64,000 bases of DNA, taken from Massilia sp. HP4. Its GTDB lineage: Bacteria > Pseudomonadota > Gammaproteobacteria > Burkholderiales > Burkholderiaceae_D. The notes under the pieces are model-generated. The model saw only the letters and a program-made list of their open reading frames with translations, ran no database searches and was not told the DNA's origin. The position numbers and the translations under genes are program-made. Location: contig NZ_STGG01000057.1 of assembly GCF_005222695.1 (NCBI RefSeq), positions 1 to 64,000 of the forward strand, read 5' to 3'. This document shows, in pieces, positions 1-8,964 of the stretch (within the stretch, counting starts at the first letter, position 1; each line of letters opens with the position of its first letter).

Positions 1-1908
1 CGGCGCGCGATACACGCGCTGGGTCGCCTTCTTGAAGTCTTCCGGCTTCGCCTCGGGAATGCGCATGAAAGTCTGCGGATTCAAATCGATCAGCGGGAAC
101 CACGAGCTCTGCACCTGCACCATGATGCGGTGGCCGCGGCGGAAGGTGTGGCTCACCTGGCCCAGCTCGAAGCTGAGCGCCTCCACCTTGCCCGGCACGA
201 AAGGCTCCGGTTTCTCGTAGCTGTTGCGGAACTTGCCGCGCAATGGATTGCCGCGTACCAGCTGCTGGAAGCCGCCCAGCTTCAGCGCCGGCGGGCCGAC
301 GTCGTTGCCCGTGCGCGGCGCGGCCGGCGTCGGATAGTCGGCCGGATACACATCGATCAGTTTCACGACCCAGTCGGCATCGGTGCCGGTAGTCGACACG
401 AACAGCTTCGGCTGCACGGGACCGGCAACCGTCACGTCTTCTTCCAGTACCTCGCTCTGGTACACCAGCACGTCCGGGCGGGTGGCGGCGAAGCGCTGGT
501 CGGACACCATGAATTCGCGCGGCACGCCCTGCGCCGGATAGCCGATATACGGCACCGGGCGCCTGGGGTCGGCCACGTATTCGTCGTAGCCGGCGCCGCT
601 CGCCGCCGGCGCTTGCCAGGCCAGGCTGCCGTTGGCGCCGAAGTACAGGGTGCGCGCCCTGGCCGGCTTCGGCGGCCAGGCGTCGTAGCTGCGCCAGACA
701 TTGGTGCCGGTCTCGAACATGGTCGCCGGCGCCAGCGCCTGCTGCGGCTTGACGCCCTTCAGGTGCTGCTCGAAGAACGGGAACTGGATATGGCGCCGGA
801 AGTAGTCGCTGGTGTTGGCATCGAAGCGCACGTGGCCGAGGCGCGCGCCGTCGCCGCGCATCCAGCCGCCGTGCACCCAGGGGCCGACCACCAGCTTGTT
901 CTGCGCGGCCGGACTGTGACGCTTGAGCGCATCGTGGATGGTGAACGGCCCCTGGAAATCCTCGGCGTCGAACCAGCCACCCACGGTCAGCACCGCTGCC
1001 TTGACGTTCTTCATGTGCGGGCCGATGGCGCGCGACTGCCAGAATGCGTCATAGGTGTCGTGCTCGATGTTCGGCATGAACAGTTCGCGCTGGCGCTCGC
1101 TCATCGTGCCCGCGATCGCGCCCAGGGTCAGGTGCTTGAGGAAGAAATCGTAGCCATCGGCCTCGTCGTAGTCGAAGCCGCCGCCCGACGCCGACTTGGG
1201 CGATGGGTTCGGCGCCGCCACGAACGAGGAGTAGAAGTCGAAGTTGGCGGCCAGCTTGAAGGCGCCGCCGTGGTAGGAATCGTCGCCCAGGTACAGGTCG
1301 GCGATCGGCGCCTGCGGCGAGGCGGCCTTGATCGCCGGATGCGAATCGATCACGCTGGCGGCGGCGTAGAAGCCCGGATAGCTGATGCCCCAGATGCCGA
1401 CCTTGCCATTATGGTTCGGGACGTTCTTCAAGAGCCAGGCCACTGTGTCGTGCATGTCCTCGGCCTCGACGCCCTCGCCTTTCTCTTTCCTGGCCTTGGC
1501 GTGCGGCGTCATCTCCTGCCACACGCCCTCGGACATATGGCGGCCGCGCACATCCTGCACCACGAAGATGTAGCCGGCTTCCTCGAACTCGCGCGAGGGG
1601 CCGAGCGACTCGGGCATCCAGTCCACGCCATAGCGCAGCTGCCCTTCGGCGCGCACGCCGGCGCTGTACGGCGTGCGCTGCATCAGGAAGGGATACGATT
1701 GCTTCGTATCCTTCGGCACGTAGACCGCGGTGAACAGGCGCGTGCCGTCGCGCATCGGGATCCGGTACTCGTACTTGGTATAGGCTTCGCGCGTCGCGCG
1801 CTTGGCCGGGGCGCTGTCAGGCGCGGCCTGCATGCCGGCAGCAAAGGCCGGCGCGACGCCGGCGAGCAAGAGACCAAGAATGAGTGCGGGCAGCGGACGG
1901 CGAATCAT
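1..1908 (-). CDS. CocE/NonD family hydrolase (S15-like), 3' end outside the window
   Basis: Secreted or periplasmic alpha/beta hydrolase of the X-Pro dipeptidyl-peptidase/cocaine-esterase class (peptidase S15 fold with C-terminal jelly roll). The start ATG (1906-1908) has AAGGAAG upstream and opens a signal peptide (MIRRPLPALILGLLLAGVAP...AFA). The nucleophile elbow GISYPG lies near residue 170, in the family's GxSYxG form; later GGWFD and GHRIMVQV segments fit the acid and histidine regions. About 636 codons are visible and the frame is still open at base 1, so the C-terminus is missing. The true substrate (acyl ester, amide or peptide) cannot be told from sequence. It stands alone, 46 bp downstream of the TAXI protein gene's stop. 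Confidence 0.9.
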   Translation of the reverse strand, partial: MIRRPLPALILGLLLAGVAPAFAAGMQAAPDSAPAKRATREAYTKYEYRIPMRDGTRLFTAVYVPKDTKQSYPFLMQRTPYSAGVRAEGQLRYGVDWMPESLGPSREFEEAGYIFVVQDVRGRHMSEGVWQEMTPHAKARKEKGEGVEAEDMHDTVAWLLKNVPNHNGKVGIWGISYPGFYAAASVIDSHPAIKAASPQAPIADLYLGDDSYHGGAFKLAANFDFYSSFVAAPNPSPKSASGGGFDYDEADGYDFFLKHLTLGAIAGTMSERQRELFMPNIEHDTYDAFWQSRAIGPHMKNVKAAVLTVGGWFDAEDFQGPFTIHDALKRHSPAAQNKLVVGPWVHGGWMRGDGARLGHVRFDANTSDYFRRHIQFPFFEQHLKGVKPQQALAPATMFETGTNVWRSYDAWPPKPARARTLYFGANGSLAWQAPAASGAGYDEYVADPRRPVPYIGYPAQGVPREFMVSDQRFAATRPDVLVYQSEVLEEDVTVAGPVQPKLFVSTTGTDADWVVKLIDVYPADYPTPAAPRTGNDVGPPALKLGGFQQLVRGNPLRGKFRNSYEKPEPFVPGKVEALSFELGQVSHTFRRGHRIMVQVQSSWFPLIDLNPQTFMRIPEAKPEDFKKATQRVYRAP

Positions 1909-1953
1909 GACTTCCTTCGGATGAAAACACTGGGGCCGCCAGTGTAATCGCAA

Positions 1954-3372
1954 TCAGGGGCCGCTGACCGCCGCTGCGCTCTCTTCCTGCACCCCGCGTA
2001 TCCGCTCGCGCACCAGGTGGATATGACTGCGCAGCCGGTACAGTTCATCGGCATACGCGAGCGGCACCGAGATGTGGTTGACCCGGTCCTCGAGCCCGTC
2101 CAGGCGGCGCAGCAAGTCCTTGCGCACCGCGTCGCCCGGATCGATGCCCGCATCTTCCAGCGCCTGCTCGATCGCGCGCAGTTCGCCATACCAGCGATAC
2201 ACGCGCGAACGCACGCGCCACACGTAGATCGGCGGCACGATCTTCGACAAGGGAATGAGCAAGGCGGTCAGCGCCACCACCACGACCCACAGGCGCTCGG
2301 CCAGGTTGGCCAGCCAGAAGCTCAGATAGCGCTGCATGAAGGGCGGGCCGTCGCGGTAGTAACGCGCCGCCTCTTGCGCCACCGGGATCTCGGTGTACTT
2401 CGGCGACGGGAACTGCCCCTGTTGCTGGAACCAGCCGGCGCCGCCATGGATTTGCGTGGCCGACTTGACCAGCAGGCCGACCAGGGCCGGGTGGATTTCC
2501 TCGCGCGCCACGAGGGTCGCGGTCGGCGCGATCAGGTGGTAGTCCTGGGCCGGGATATTGCGGCCCAGGTCGACGATCCCGCGCGGCAGCACCACGTGGG
2601 TCAGGAAAGGCAGGCGCCGCGTATAGGCCTCGGCCTGGGCAAAGTCGAACAGCCGGATGCCGGGAGTCTGCAGCAGCATCTGGATCAGCGGCGCTTCTGG
2701 CGCCGACGAGAACACCAGGCCGTCGATGCGGCCGGCCAGCAGTTCCACCGTGGCCGGCGTGTTGGCCAGGTCGCCGATTCGCAAGTCTTTCGGTTCGATG
2801 CCGTTGGCGTCGAGCACCTGGCGCAGCAGGCGCGGCACGCCGGTGCCTTCCGGACCCAGGTTGATGCGCTTGCCACGCAGGTCGGTGAGTTTCGTGACCT
2901 TCGCTTCTTCGCGCAGGAACAGCCAGACCGGTTCGGTGAACAGGCTGCCCAGCGAGACCAGTTCCTGGCGCTCGGCGGCCTCGCCTTCTTCCGCATTCAT
3001 GGTGTCGCCGTCGGTCGACCCACTCTGCACGAAAGCGACGTCGGCCTCGCCCGCCAGCAGGCGCTGCAGATTGTCGCGGGAGCCCAGGGTCGGCTGCAAG
3101 GTCACCTTGATGTCGTCGCGCGCCAGCAGGCTGGCGTACTGCTTGCCGAAGGTCTCGTAGGCGGAATTCTCCTGGCCGGTGGCCAGGCGCAGGCTGCGCG
3201 GCGGCGCCGGATCGACCCACCAATAGGCCAGCAGCAGGGCCGCGCCGACCAGCAGGATGGTCGGCCCGGAAGCCACGACCAGGTCGCGCAGCGAGACGAT
3301 CGAAAAATTCTGCAGGCGCGCGCGCAAGCCCTTGCCCGGCGCGCTACCGCGTCCTTCGTCCGCCGGCTTCAA
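1954..3372 (-). CDS. TAXI family solute-binding protein with two membrane anchors
   Basis: About 472 residues. A first membrane segment (LVVASGPTILLVGAALLLAYWW) is followed by a TAXI-type TRAP transporter solute-binding domain (LRLATGQENSAYETFGKQYA at its start, NLGPEGTG and DLANTPATVELLAGRIDG inside), then a second membrane segment (LWVVVVALTALLIPLSKIV) and a charged helical tail. Family members normally deliver substrates to a TRAP permease, but no permease gene is nearby and the protein is membrane-tethered, so a sensing or envelope role is possible. The chosen TTG start (3370-3372) overlaps the TGA of the upstream PBP gene; a GTG at 3381 is the alternative. No in-frame ATG exists near the domain start. 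Confidence 0.75.
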   Translation of the reverse strand: MKPADEGRGSAPGKGLRARLQNFSIVSLRDLVVASGPTILLVGAALLLAYWWVDPAPPRSLRLATGQENSAYETFGKQYASLLARDDIKVTLQPTLGSRDNLQRLLAGEADVAFVQSGSTDGDTMNAEEGEAAERQELVSLGSLFTEPVWLFLREEAKVTKLTDLRGKRINLGPEGTGVPRLLRQVLDANGIEPKDLRIGDLANTPATVELLAGRIDGLVFSSAPEAPLIQMLLQTPGIRLFDFAQAEAYTRRLPFLTHVVLPRGIVDLGRNIPAQDYHLIAPTATLVAREEIHPALVGLLVKSATQIHGGAGWFQQQGQFPSPKYTEIPVAQEAARYYRDGPPFMQRYLSFWLANLAERLWVVVVALTALLIPLSKIVPPIYVWRVRSRVYRWYGELRAIEQALEDAGIDPGDAVRKDLLRRLDGLEDRVNHISVPLAYADELYRLRSHIHLVRERIRGVQEESAAAVSGP

Positions 3373-6300
3373 CGCACGCACTGGCGCTGGGCCGCCGCCA
3401 CTGCCGCAGGTGTTGCGCCCGGCGCCGGCGCCGGCGCCGGAGGCACCGGCTCGATCATCGGCATCAGGCTCGGCGCCAGGGTCACCAGGAGCTGCACCGG
3501 CAACGCGCTGGTGAAGTCGTAGTGCTCGGACTGCGGCCCGTGCACATAGGCCGTCATGCTGCCGTAGAAGCGCTCGCCGATATTGAAGACGAAGGTGGCG
3601 GAACGGTTCACGTAGCGCGATTCGATCAGGCGGCCGCCGCGCGCATACACGTCGAAGCGCTGGTCGCCGGTGCCGGTCTTGCCGCCCAGCGCGATCACGC
3701 TGCCGTCGGCCTGCACGAAGGCGGTCTTGACGCGCTTGGCGGTGCCGTCCGAGACCACGCCCTGGATGGCGTCGGCCACGGTGCGCGCGACTTCGGGCGC
3801 CAGCACCTGCTCCTTGCCGCCGCCCTTGTTGCGCTTGACCAGGGTTTCGTACGGCGTGTCCTTGGCGAAGTGCAGCGAATCGATGCGCTCGATGGGCTTG
3901 CGCACGCCGCCATTGACGATGATGCCCATCAGTTCGGCCAGCGAGGCCGGCCGGTCGGCCGAGGCGCCCAGCGTGGTCGCGAACGACGGCACCAGCGAAT
4001 CGAAGGGATAGCCCATCTTCTTCCATTGGGCGTGGATCTTGAGGAAGGCCTCGACCTCGAGCAGGCCGGCGATGCGCTTGTCCTGGGCATTCTTGCGGCT
4101 GGTCTTGAACAGCCATTGGTAGACTTCCTGGCGTTCCTTGACGCTGGCCGCGGTCACTTCGGACCAGGTGGCTTTTGGATGCGTGCGCAGGTAGCTCACC
4201 AGCCACAGCTCGAGCGGATGGACCGAGGCCACGTAGCCGCGGTCGGCCAGCGACATATTGCGCGGGTCGTACATCTCGTACATCTTGGGGATGCGTTCGG
4301 GATCGACCTCGTTGGCCGACGGCAAGGTGGCGTTGATGAAGGCGCCGAAGTGTTCCAGGGTCGCGTTCGGGGCCACCGTGCGGTGGGCCGCGGCCAGCTT
4401 CGAGGCCAGCGGACGCACGCCGGAGAACAGCAAGGCTTCGATCTCCTTCGGCGTCTTGCCCTTGTACTTGTTCCAGAACTTGGCCAGGAAATCCTTGCCC
4501 TCGTTGTCGGCGAAGCGCGCCAGGTAGGCGGCGCGGCGCGGATCGTTGGCGTCGGCCAGCAGCTGGGCCGAGGAGCCCGGCAGCTGGAACATGTAATAGC
4601 GCACCACGTCGCGCATCATGCGCACGAATACCAGGTTGGTGGACTGGCGCAGCGCCTGGTGCACGTCCATGATCTTGTCGTTGTCGAGCCGGCTGAAGTT
4701 GCCGAAGGTGTGCAGGCCGCCGCCGGTCATGAAGCGCTCGCCCGGATTGGCCGAATAGCGGCGCGCCATGGCGGCGTCGAGCATGGCTTTCAGGCCGCGG
4801 TCGGCGCCGTCCGGCAGGGTCTGGAAGTATTCCAGCGCCCATTGCGACATGCGGTCCTTCGGATCGACTTCGACGCCGTGCAGGCCGATCTTGTCCAACG
4901 GCTCGAACCGCTTGTGCAGCTGGTCGACGATATCGAGATAGGTCACCAGGGTGCGCAGCTTGGCGGTGGAGCCGAGGTCGAGCTTGGCGCCTTCGTTGAT
5001 GTCGAGCGGCTGGTCGTAGTTGTCGGTCTGGACCCGCAGGTAGTTGACGTGCTCGCCGCGCTCCATCAGGGTGAAGCTGTACACCACCTGGGCCGGGTCG
5101 CCGTTGCCGAGCAGGCCCTTGCCGGTCAGGCCGGCCGCCTTGGCGTGTTCGGCGTCGGACAGCTGGCGCAGGGCCGCCGTCACCGCCTGCTGGGCATTGC
5201 CGTCCAGGGTCGAGACCACCGACAGGTCGAGGCGGTCGACGTTGTACAGGCGCGTGTCGCCGATCAGGTAGCCCAGGTGGTTGCGCACCGCATTGGCCGC
5301 CTTGCGCGACACGAACGCATCGGCCGGCGGCGGCGCCACGCCGCTATGCAGCGCCGGCTGCAGTTTCACGGCCAGGGCGGCGTCGCGCAGCTGCGGCGAG
5401 ATCACGCCGGCTTGCGCCAGCACGCGCAGGTGGCTGTCGGTCAGCACTTCGAGATCGGGCTCGCCGGCGCCCAGGTAGTACGCCGGGCGGCGCTGGGCGA
5501 TCATCAGGGACAGCGCCTCCTTGTACGCCAGCACGGCGTCGCGGCTCGTCATCGGGCCCTTGAGCATCTGGGTCACCGTATTGAAATCGCGCCCGTACCA
5601 GACCCACAGGCCGTCGCCGATGCCGTTCACCTCGCCATAGCCGGACTTGGCCGACAGCGGCACCGTGTTCAGGTAGTCGAGCACGACCTGGCGCCGCGAA
5701 CCGGTGGTGTCTTCACCGTCCTGGTAGGCACGCAGGGTGGCCGAGGCCATCTGGATGATCTTGTCGGTGGTCGAGCTGGTGCGGCCTTCGGGCGAGTGGC
5801 GGTATTTTTCGATCTGGGTCGCCAGCGTGCTGCCGCCGGCCACCCGGCCGCCTCCGCCGAGGCCGATGCTGGACAGGGTCTTGTCGAACACGGCCTTCGA
5901 GAAACGGTCCCATTCGACCGCCGGATTGCGGCGCGGATGGCTGGCGTCGAGCAGTTCGCGGTTTTCGATGAACAGCAGGCTTTGCACCAGCAGCGGCGGC
6001 GCGGCGTCGAACTTGTCGTAATAGCGCTCGGGGAAGCGCGAGGTATAGATCGGCTGCGAGCGGCAATCGAGGATCTCGAGGCCGACCTTGGTTTTCTCGT
6101 GATACGTGGCGTACAGGCCGAGGTCGGCCATCTTGACCATTTGCGGCGAGATGCGGGCCTGGCTTGCTATCGCATAGTCGCGCGTCTGCAGCCGCTCGAG
6201 GTACTGCGGCAGGCCGGCGTAGCCGAGCCGGGTATCGTAGGGGCTGGCGGCCGGGAAGCGGATCGCATTGCTGGGGCCGTTTTCCATGCGATAGGTAAGC

Positions 6301-6716
6301 TCGCTGGCCATGTCGGCGAAGATCTTGGCCTGCAGGCGAGAGGTGCGCGTCTCGAGCACGGCCCAGGCCGCCAGCAGCGCAACCAGCAACAACAGGGCGA
6401 GCACCAGCCACAGCTTCCAGCGGCGCTTGCGCGGCGCCGGCTCGTCGTCGCCGGGCTCGCCTTGCGGGCCGCCCGGGATGCCGCCATGGCCCGCCAGGTG
6501 CGGGAAGGCTTCGTACAGCGGGACGTCGTTGCCGCCGGCCGCGAGCGCAGGGGCGCCCGCCGCGGCAGCGGCATTGGCTGGCGCAGCCGCGGCAGGCGCA
6601 GCCGAATCCACGGCCGAGCTTGCGTCAGCTTCGCCGAAGGTCGGCTCGCTGCGCTTGTTGGCGGCACGCTTGCCGGACACATTACTTGGCCGTCCGAGAC
6701 GGCGAATACTTTCCAT
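3369..6716 (-). CDS. Large class A penicillin-binding protein (transglycosylase/transpeptidase)
   Basis: Bifunctional peptidoglycan synthase-like protein of 1115 residues, larger than the usual 750-850 of PBP1a. An Ala-rich cytoplasmic N-terminus (about 100 residues) precedes one membrane anchor (KLWLVLALLLLVALLAAW). The GT51 glycosyltransferase domain follows, with FIENREL near residue 250 (catalytic Glu) and GGSTLATQIEKY. The transpeptidase domain has all three motifs: S-T-A-K near 580, S-T-N near 693 and K-T-G-T near 1011. A Pro/Ala-rich tail ends the protein. It acts in the periplasm on lipid II and glycan strands. The stop overlaps the next gene's start, so the two are probably translated together. 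The GT51 part diverges from PBP1a, so glycosyltransferase activity is less certain than acylation by beta-lactams. Confidence 0.88.
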   Translation of the reverse strand: MESIRRLGRPSNVSGKRAANKRSEPTFGEADASSAVDSAAPAAAAPANAAAAAGAPALAAGGNDVPLYEAFPHLAGHGGIPGGPQGEPGDDEPAPRKRRWKLWLVLALLLLVALLAAWAVLETRTSRLQAKIFADMASELTYRMENGPSNAIRFPAASPYDTRLGYAGLPQYLERLQTRDYAIASQARISPQMVKMADLGLYATYHEKTKVGLEILDCRSQPIYTSRFPERYYDKFDAAPPLLVQSLLFIENRELLDASHPRRNPAVEWDRFSKAVFDKTLSSIGLGGGGRVAGGSTLATQIEKYRHSPEGRTSSTTDKIIQMASATLRAYQDGEDTTGSRRQVVLDYLNTVPLSAKSGYGEVNGIGDGLWVWYGRDFNTVTQMLKGPMTSRDAVLAYKEALSLMIAQRRPAYYLGAGEPDLEVLTDSHLRVLAQAGVISPQLRDAALAVKLQPALHSGVAPPPADAFVSRKAANAVRNHLGYLIGDTRLYNVDRLDLSVVSTLDGNAQQAVTAALRQLSDAEHAKAAGLTGKGLLGNGDPAQVVYSFTLMERGEHVNYLRVQTDNYDQPLDINEGAKLDLGSTAKLRTLVTYLDIVDQLHKRFEPLDKIGLHGVEVDPKDRMSQWALEYFQTLPDGADRGLKAMLDAAMARRYSANPGERFMTGGGLHTFGNFSRLDNDKIMDVHQALRQSTNLVFVRMMRDVVRYYMFQLPGSSAQLLADANDPRRAAYLARFADNEGKDFLAKFWNKYKGKTPKEIEALLFSGVRPLASKLAAAHRTVAPNATLEHFGAFINATLPSANEVDPERIPKMYEMYDPRNMSLADRGYVASVHPLELWLVSYLRTHPKATWSEVTAASVKERQEVYQWLFKTSRKNAQDKRIAGLLEVEAFLKIHAQWKKMGYPFDSLVPSFATTLGASADRPASLAELMGIIVNGGVRKPIERIDSLHFAKDTPYETLVKRNKGGGKEQVLAPEVARTVADAIQGVVSDGTAKRVKTAFVQADGSVIALGGKTGTGDQRFDVYARGGRLIESRYVNRSATFVFNIGERFYGSMTAYVHGPQSEHYDFTSALPVQLLVTLAPSLMPMIEPVPPAPAPAPGATPAAVAAAQRQCVR

Positions 6717-7091
6717 GATGGCTTAACCGGTCTGAATCAAAAAGCTTGCAATCCCCGCCAACCTGCTCGCCATCCGTGGTGCTGCTGGTCCGTTCGAGTG
6801 ATCGTGGTCTTTGTTAGTTCGCACGCTGGCGGTGCAATCCCACTCCAGATCGCACCGTTCGTAGGCAATATTCCACCACATCAATACGTCCCACGCGAGA
6901 CGCCGTTTAACAAATTTGCTGCGCTTGGAATATTTTCGCAAAAAAACAACGAGGTCTTGGCTGAGTGACATTACCGTGTGCAATTCTGTCTACGACTATT
7001 GTTCTAGCCATCAATCCTTAACGCACGGGAAACGCCGTTGGTGCACAGCCGACCTTTGATCTATATCCAAAGGCCGAATTTCTCGATAACC
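6717..7091. other. Intergenic gap, no supported gene
   Basis: This 375-bp stretch separates the PBP gene from the EI24 gene, both read leftward. It must hold the PBP promoter, but I see no convincing -35/-10 pair. It is richer in A/T than its flanks (poly-A/T tract near 6930-6955). A minus-strand open frame of 86 codons exists here but has no ribosome binding site or recognisable content. Confidence 0.5.
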
Positions 7092-7907
7092 TCAGGCGGC
7101 CTGCGTCACCGGCTCCGCGCGCAACTCTTCAAGGGCTTGCAGGCAGTAGTACTGGAACCAGAGCCCGGCGAACAGGAAGATCATCACGTACAACCACAGC
7201 GACACCAGGGCCAGCAATGGGAACAGCACGATCGACAGCACGGCGCCGCCCATCCAGACGATGCCGGGCAGCGCCCCGGCCAGGCCGGTGGTGAAACCGA
7301 TCGCGAGCAGGGCCGGACGGCGCCGGCGCAGCAAGACCATGCGCTCGGCCTGGCTGGCGTGGGCGGCCAGCGCATCGTAGCTCATCACGCGCGAGGTGAC
7401 CCAGGCCCACAGGCTGGCCTGCACCAGCCACGCCAGCGGCGGCACCGCATACAAAGGCAGGGTGAACAGCCACAGCAGGGCGAACACGGCGACGCTGCCC
7501 ACGTTGATCGCCACGCTGCCGAAGAAGGAGCCGCCCTCGTGCTTCTCGAGTTGCGGAAAGTGGCGCTTGCCGACATAGGCCTCGATGGCCGGCATCGCCA
7601 CCACGCCGACGAACAACAGGGCCGAGCCGATCTTGAGGGGCAACAACAGCACGATCGCCAACAGCGGCACGACCATGACCTTGAGCATGCCCAGGCCGAC
7701 CATTTCCAGCATGCTGCCGCTGGTCTCGAAACCGCCATACTCGGCGAACATGCCGTGCAGCCAGTCCAGCAGCGGCTGCAGGCCCAACCACATGCCGACG
7801 CTCCACAAGGCGATCGCCAGGAGCAACGGCGCCAGCGACAGCAGCAGCATGCGGCCGCTGAACTGCGCGCGCAGGGCGCGTCGGCAAGCGGTCAATACAC
7901 TGTTCAT
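7092..7907 (-). CDS. EI24/CysZ-like integral membrane protein
   Basis: 271 residues with about six hydrophobic segments, among them LLLSLAPLLLAIALWSVGMWL near the N-terminus and MGGAVLSIVLFPLLALVSLW near the C-terminus. The arrangement (N-terminal helix pair, long middle loop with AIEAYVGKRHFPQLEKHEGG, later helix pairs) fits the EI24 domain family, which includes the sulfate permease CysZ. Many betaproteobacterial members have no known substrate, so I do not assign cysZ. The start ATG (7905-7907) has GGAGAAG upstream. It is divergent from the FKBP gene, with 118 bp between the starts. Confidence 0.8.
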   Translation of the reverse strand: MNSVLTACRRALRAQFSGRMLLLSLAPLLLAIALWSVGMWLGLQPLLDWLHGMFAEYGGFETSGSMLEMVGLGMLKVMVVPLLAIVLLLPLKIGSALLFVGVVAMPAIEAYVGKRHFPQLEKHEGGSFFGSVAINVGSVAVFALLWLFTLPLYAVPPLAWLVQASLWAWVTSRVMSYDALAAHASQAERMVLLRRRRPALLAIGFTTGLAGALPGIVWMGGAVLSIVLFPLLALVSLWLYVMIFLFAGLWFQYYCLQALEELRAEPVTQAA

Positions 7908-8025
7908 GGGTTATTCTTCTCCTGATGGCAAGGCGGGATGGGCATCGATGCCGCCATTCTACGGGATGACACCCGATGGACCCATCGACTACAATCATCG
8001 TTCAATCTGAACAACAAGGAAGACC

Positions 8026-8382
8026 ATGTCCACCATCACCACCGAATCCGGCCTGCAATACGAAGAGCTCGTCACCGGCGAAGGCGCCGAGGCCAAGGCC
8101 GGCCAGCACGTCACCGTGCACTACACCGGCTGGCTGCGCAACGACGACGGCAGCCTGGGCGCCAAGTTCGATTCGAGCAAGGACCGCAACGACCCGTTCG
8201 AGTTCGCGCTCGGCGCCGGCCACGTGATCCGCGGCTGGGACGAAGGCGTGCAGGGCATGAAGGTCGGCGGTTCGCGCCGCCTGACCATCCCTGCCAGCCT
8301 CGGCTACGGCGCACGCGGCGCCGGTGGCGTGATCCCGCCGAACGCGACCCTGATCTTCGACGTCGACCTGCTGGACGTATAA
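8026..8382 (+). CDS. FKBP-type peptidyl-prolyl cis-trans isomerase
   Basis: 118-residue single-domain FKBP. Family signatures are present in order: VHYTGWL, FDSS...FEFALGAGHVIRGWDEGVQGMKVGG, and a C-terminal YGARGAGGVIPPNATLIFDVDLL. The aromatic pocket residues expected for proline isomerisation (Tyr in VHYTG, Phe in FDSS, Trp in GWDEG, Tyr in LGYGA) are all there. There is no signal peptide, so it should act in the cytoplasm on folding proteins. AAGGAAG precedes the ATG, and TACAAT about 35 bp upstream could be the -10. Length and motifs are standard for the bacterial minimal type. Confidence 0.95.
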   Translation: MSTITTESGLQYEELVTGEGAEAKAGQHVTVHYTGWLRNDDGSLGAKFDSSKDRNDPFEFALGAGHVIRGWDEGVQGMKVGGSRRLTIPASLGYGARGAGGVIPPNATLIFDVDLLDV

Positions 8383-8558
8383 GCGTGTTTGCCGTGCGCC
8401 GTCCTGCGGCGGCGCATGGTTCTACCGTCTTGACGGCGGTATTCGAGCTTCTCTTCTAAAGTGCGGCCGGATTTCCCGTGGCCGTATCCCTCCTGCGCTA
8501 AGATGCATGCCGCATTGTCCAAGCGACAATACCGCAATCAACCATCACAGGAGTTTCC

Positions 8559-8813
8559 ATGAGCTTGCAGGAACAGTTCAACCAGGCCCAGATCGATTCG
8601 AAGAATCTGTCGGAGCGTCCCGACAACATGACCTTGCTGAAGATTTACGCGCTGTTCAAGCAGGGTTCGAGCGGCGACGCGACCGGCGAGCGTCCGGGCA
8701 TGACCGATTTCGTGGCGCGCGCCAAGTTCGACGCCTGGGCCGGCCTCCAGGGCACTTCGCAAGAACAAGCCCAGCAGCAGTACATCGACCTGATCGAAGA
8801 ACTCAAGGGTTGA
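8559..8813 (+). CDS. Acyl-CoA-binding protein (ACBP)
   Basis: 84-residue cytosolic ACBP. The four-helix family pattern is visible: an N-terminal helix (LQEQFNQAQIDSKNL), the loop and second helix with LLKIYALFKQGSSGDATGERPGM cut here to its key elements (Y-A-L-F-K-Q and G-D-A/T pattern), then KFDAWAGLQGTS and a final helix ending IEELKG. Known ACBPs bind long-chain acyl-CoA esters and buffer or transport them. Nearby PHA and acyl-ester genes make a lipid/PHA link plausible but not shown. CAGGAG lies 6 bp before the ATG. Confidence 0.93.
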   Translation: MSLQEQFNQAQIDSKNLSERPDNMTLLKIYALFKQGSSGDATGERPGMTDFVARAKFDAWAGLQGTSQEQAQQQYIDLIEELKG

Positions 8814-8852
8814 TCGATTACCGCGAATGATCGCTTATCCTGGTTCACGCCG

Positions 8853-8964
8853 GTAGGGTTGGCGGGTTTCCCGCCGACGCGGTGATCGTTGGCGGCGAGT
8901 TCATCCGGCGCGGAAACGGAACCGATAACAATCACCGCGTCGGCGGCATAGCCGCCGACCCTAC
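8853..8964. repeat. REPIN-like inverted pair of GTAG palindromes
   Basis: Two copies of a short palindrome in inverted orientation. The plus-strand copy begins GTAGGGTTGGCGGG at 8853; the minus-strand copy begins GTAGGGTCGGCGGC at 8964. Each has an internal stem (GGCGGG/CCCGCC; GGCGGC/GCCGCC) followed by GACGCGGTGAT. A GTAG foot before an imperfect palindrome, arranged head-to-head, is the hallmark of REP/REPIN elements mobilised by RAYT transposases. The right end overlaps the last codon of the next minus-strand gene and supplies its TAG. A single related palindrome sits at 30087-30114. Confidence 0.8.

Noticed and set aside
130..1947. Long plus-strand open frame opposite the CocE-type hydrolase
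   Set aside because: It is an antisense shadow common in GC-rich DNA: Arg/His/Ala-rich with no motifs, while the minus strand has a complete signal peptide and GxSYxG.
3522..6968. 1148-codon plus-strand open frame
   Set aside because: It lies opposite the PBP gene, which has all catalytic motifs. The plus-strand translation is low-complexity His/Gly/Gln with no domain.
6723..6983. 86-codon minus-strand frame upstream of the PBP gene
   Set aside because: No ribosome site, no domain, A/T-rich codons unlike the neighbours; most likely the PBP promoter region.
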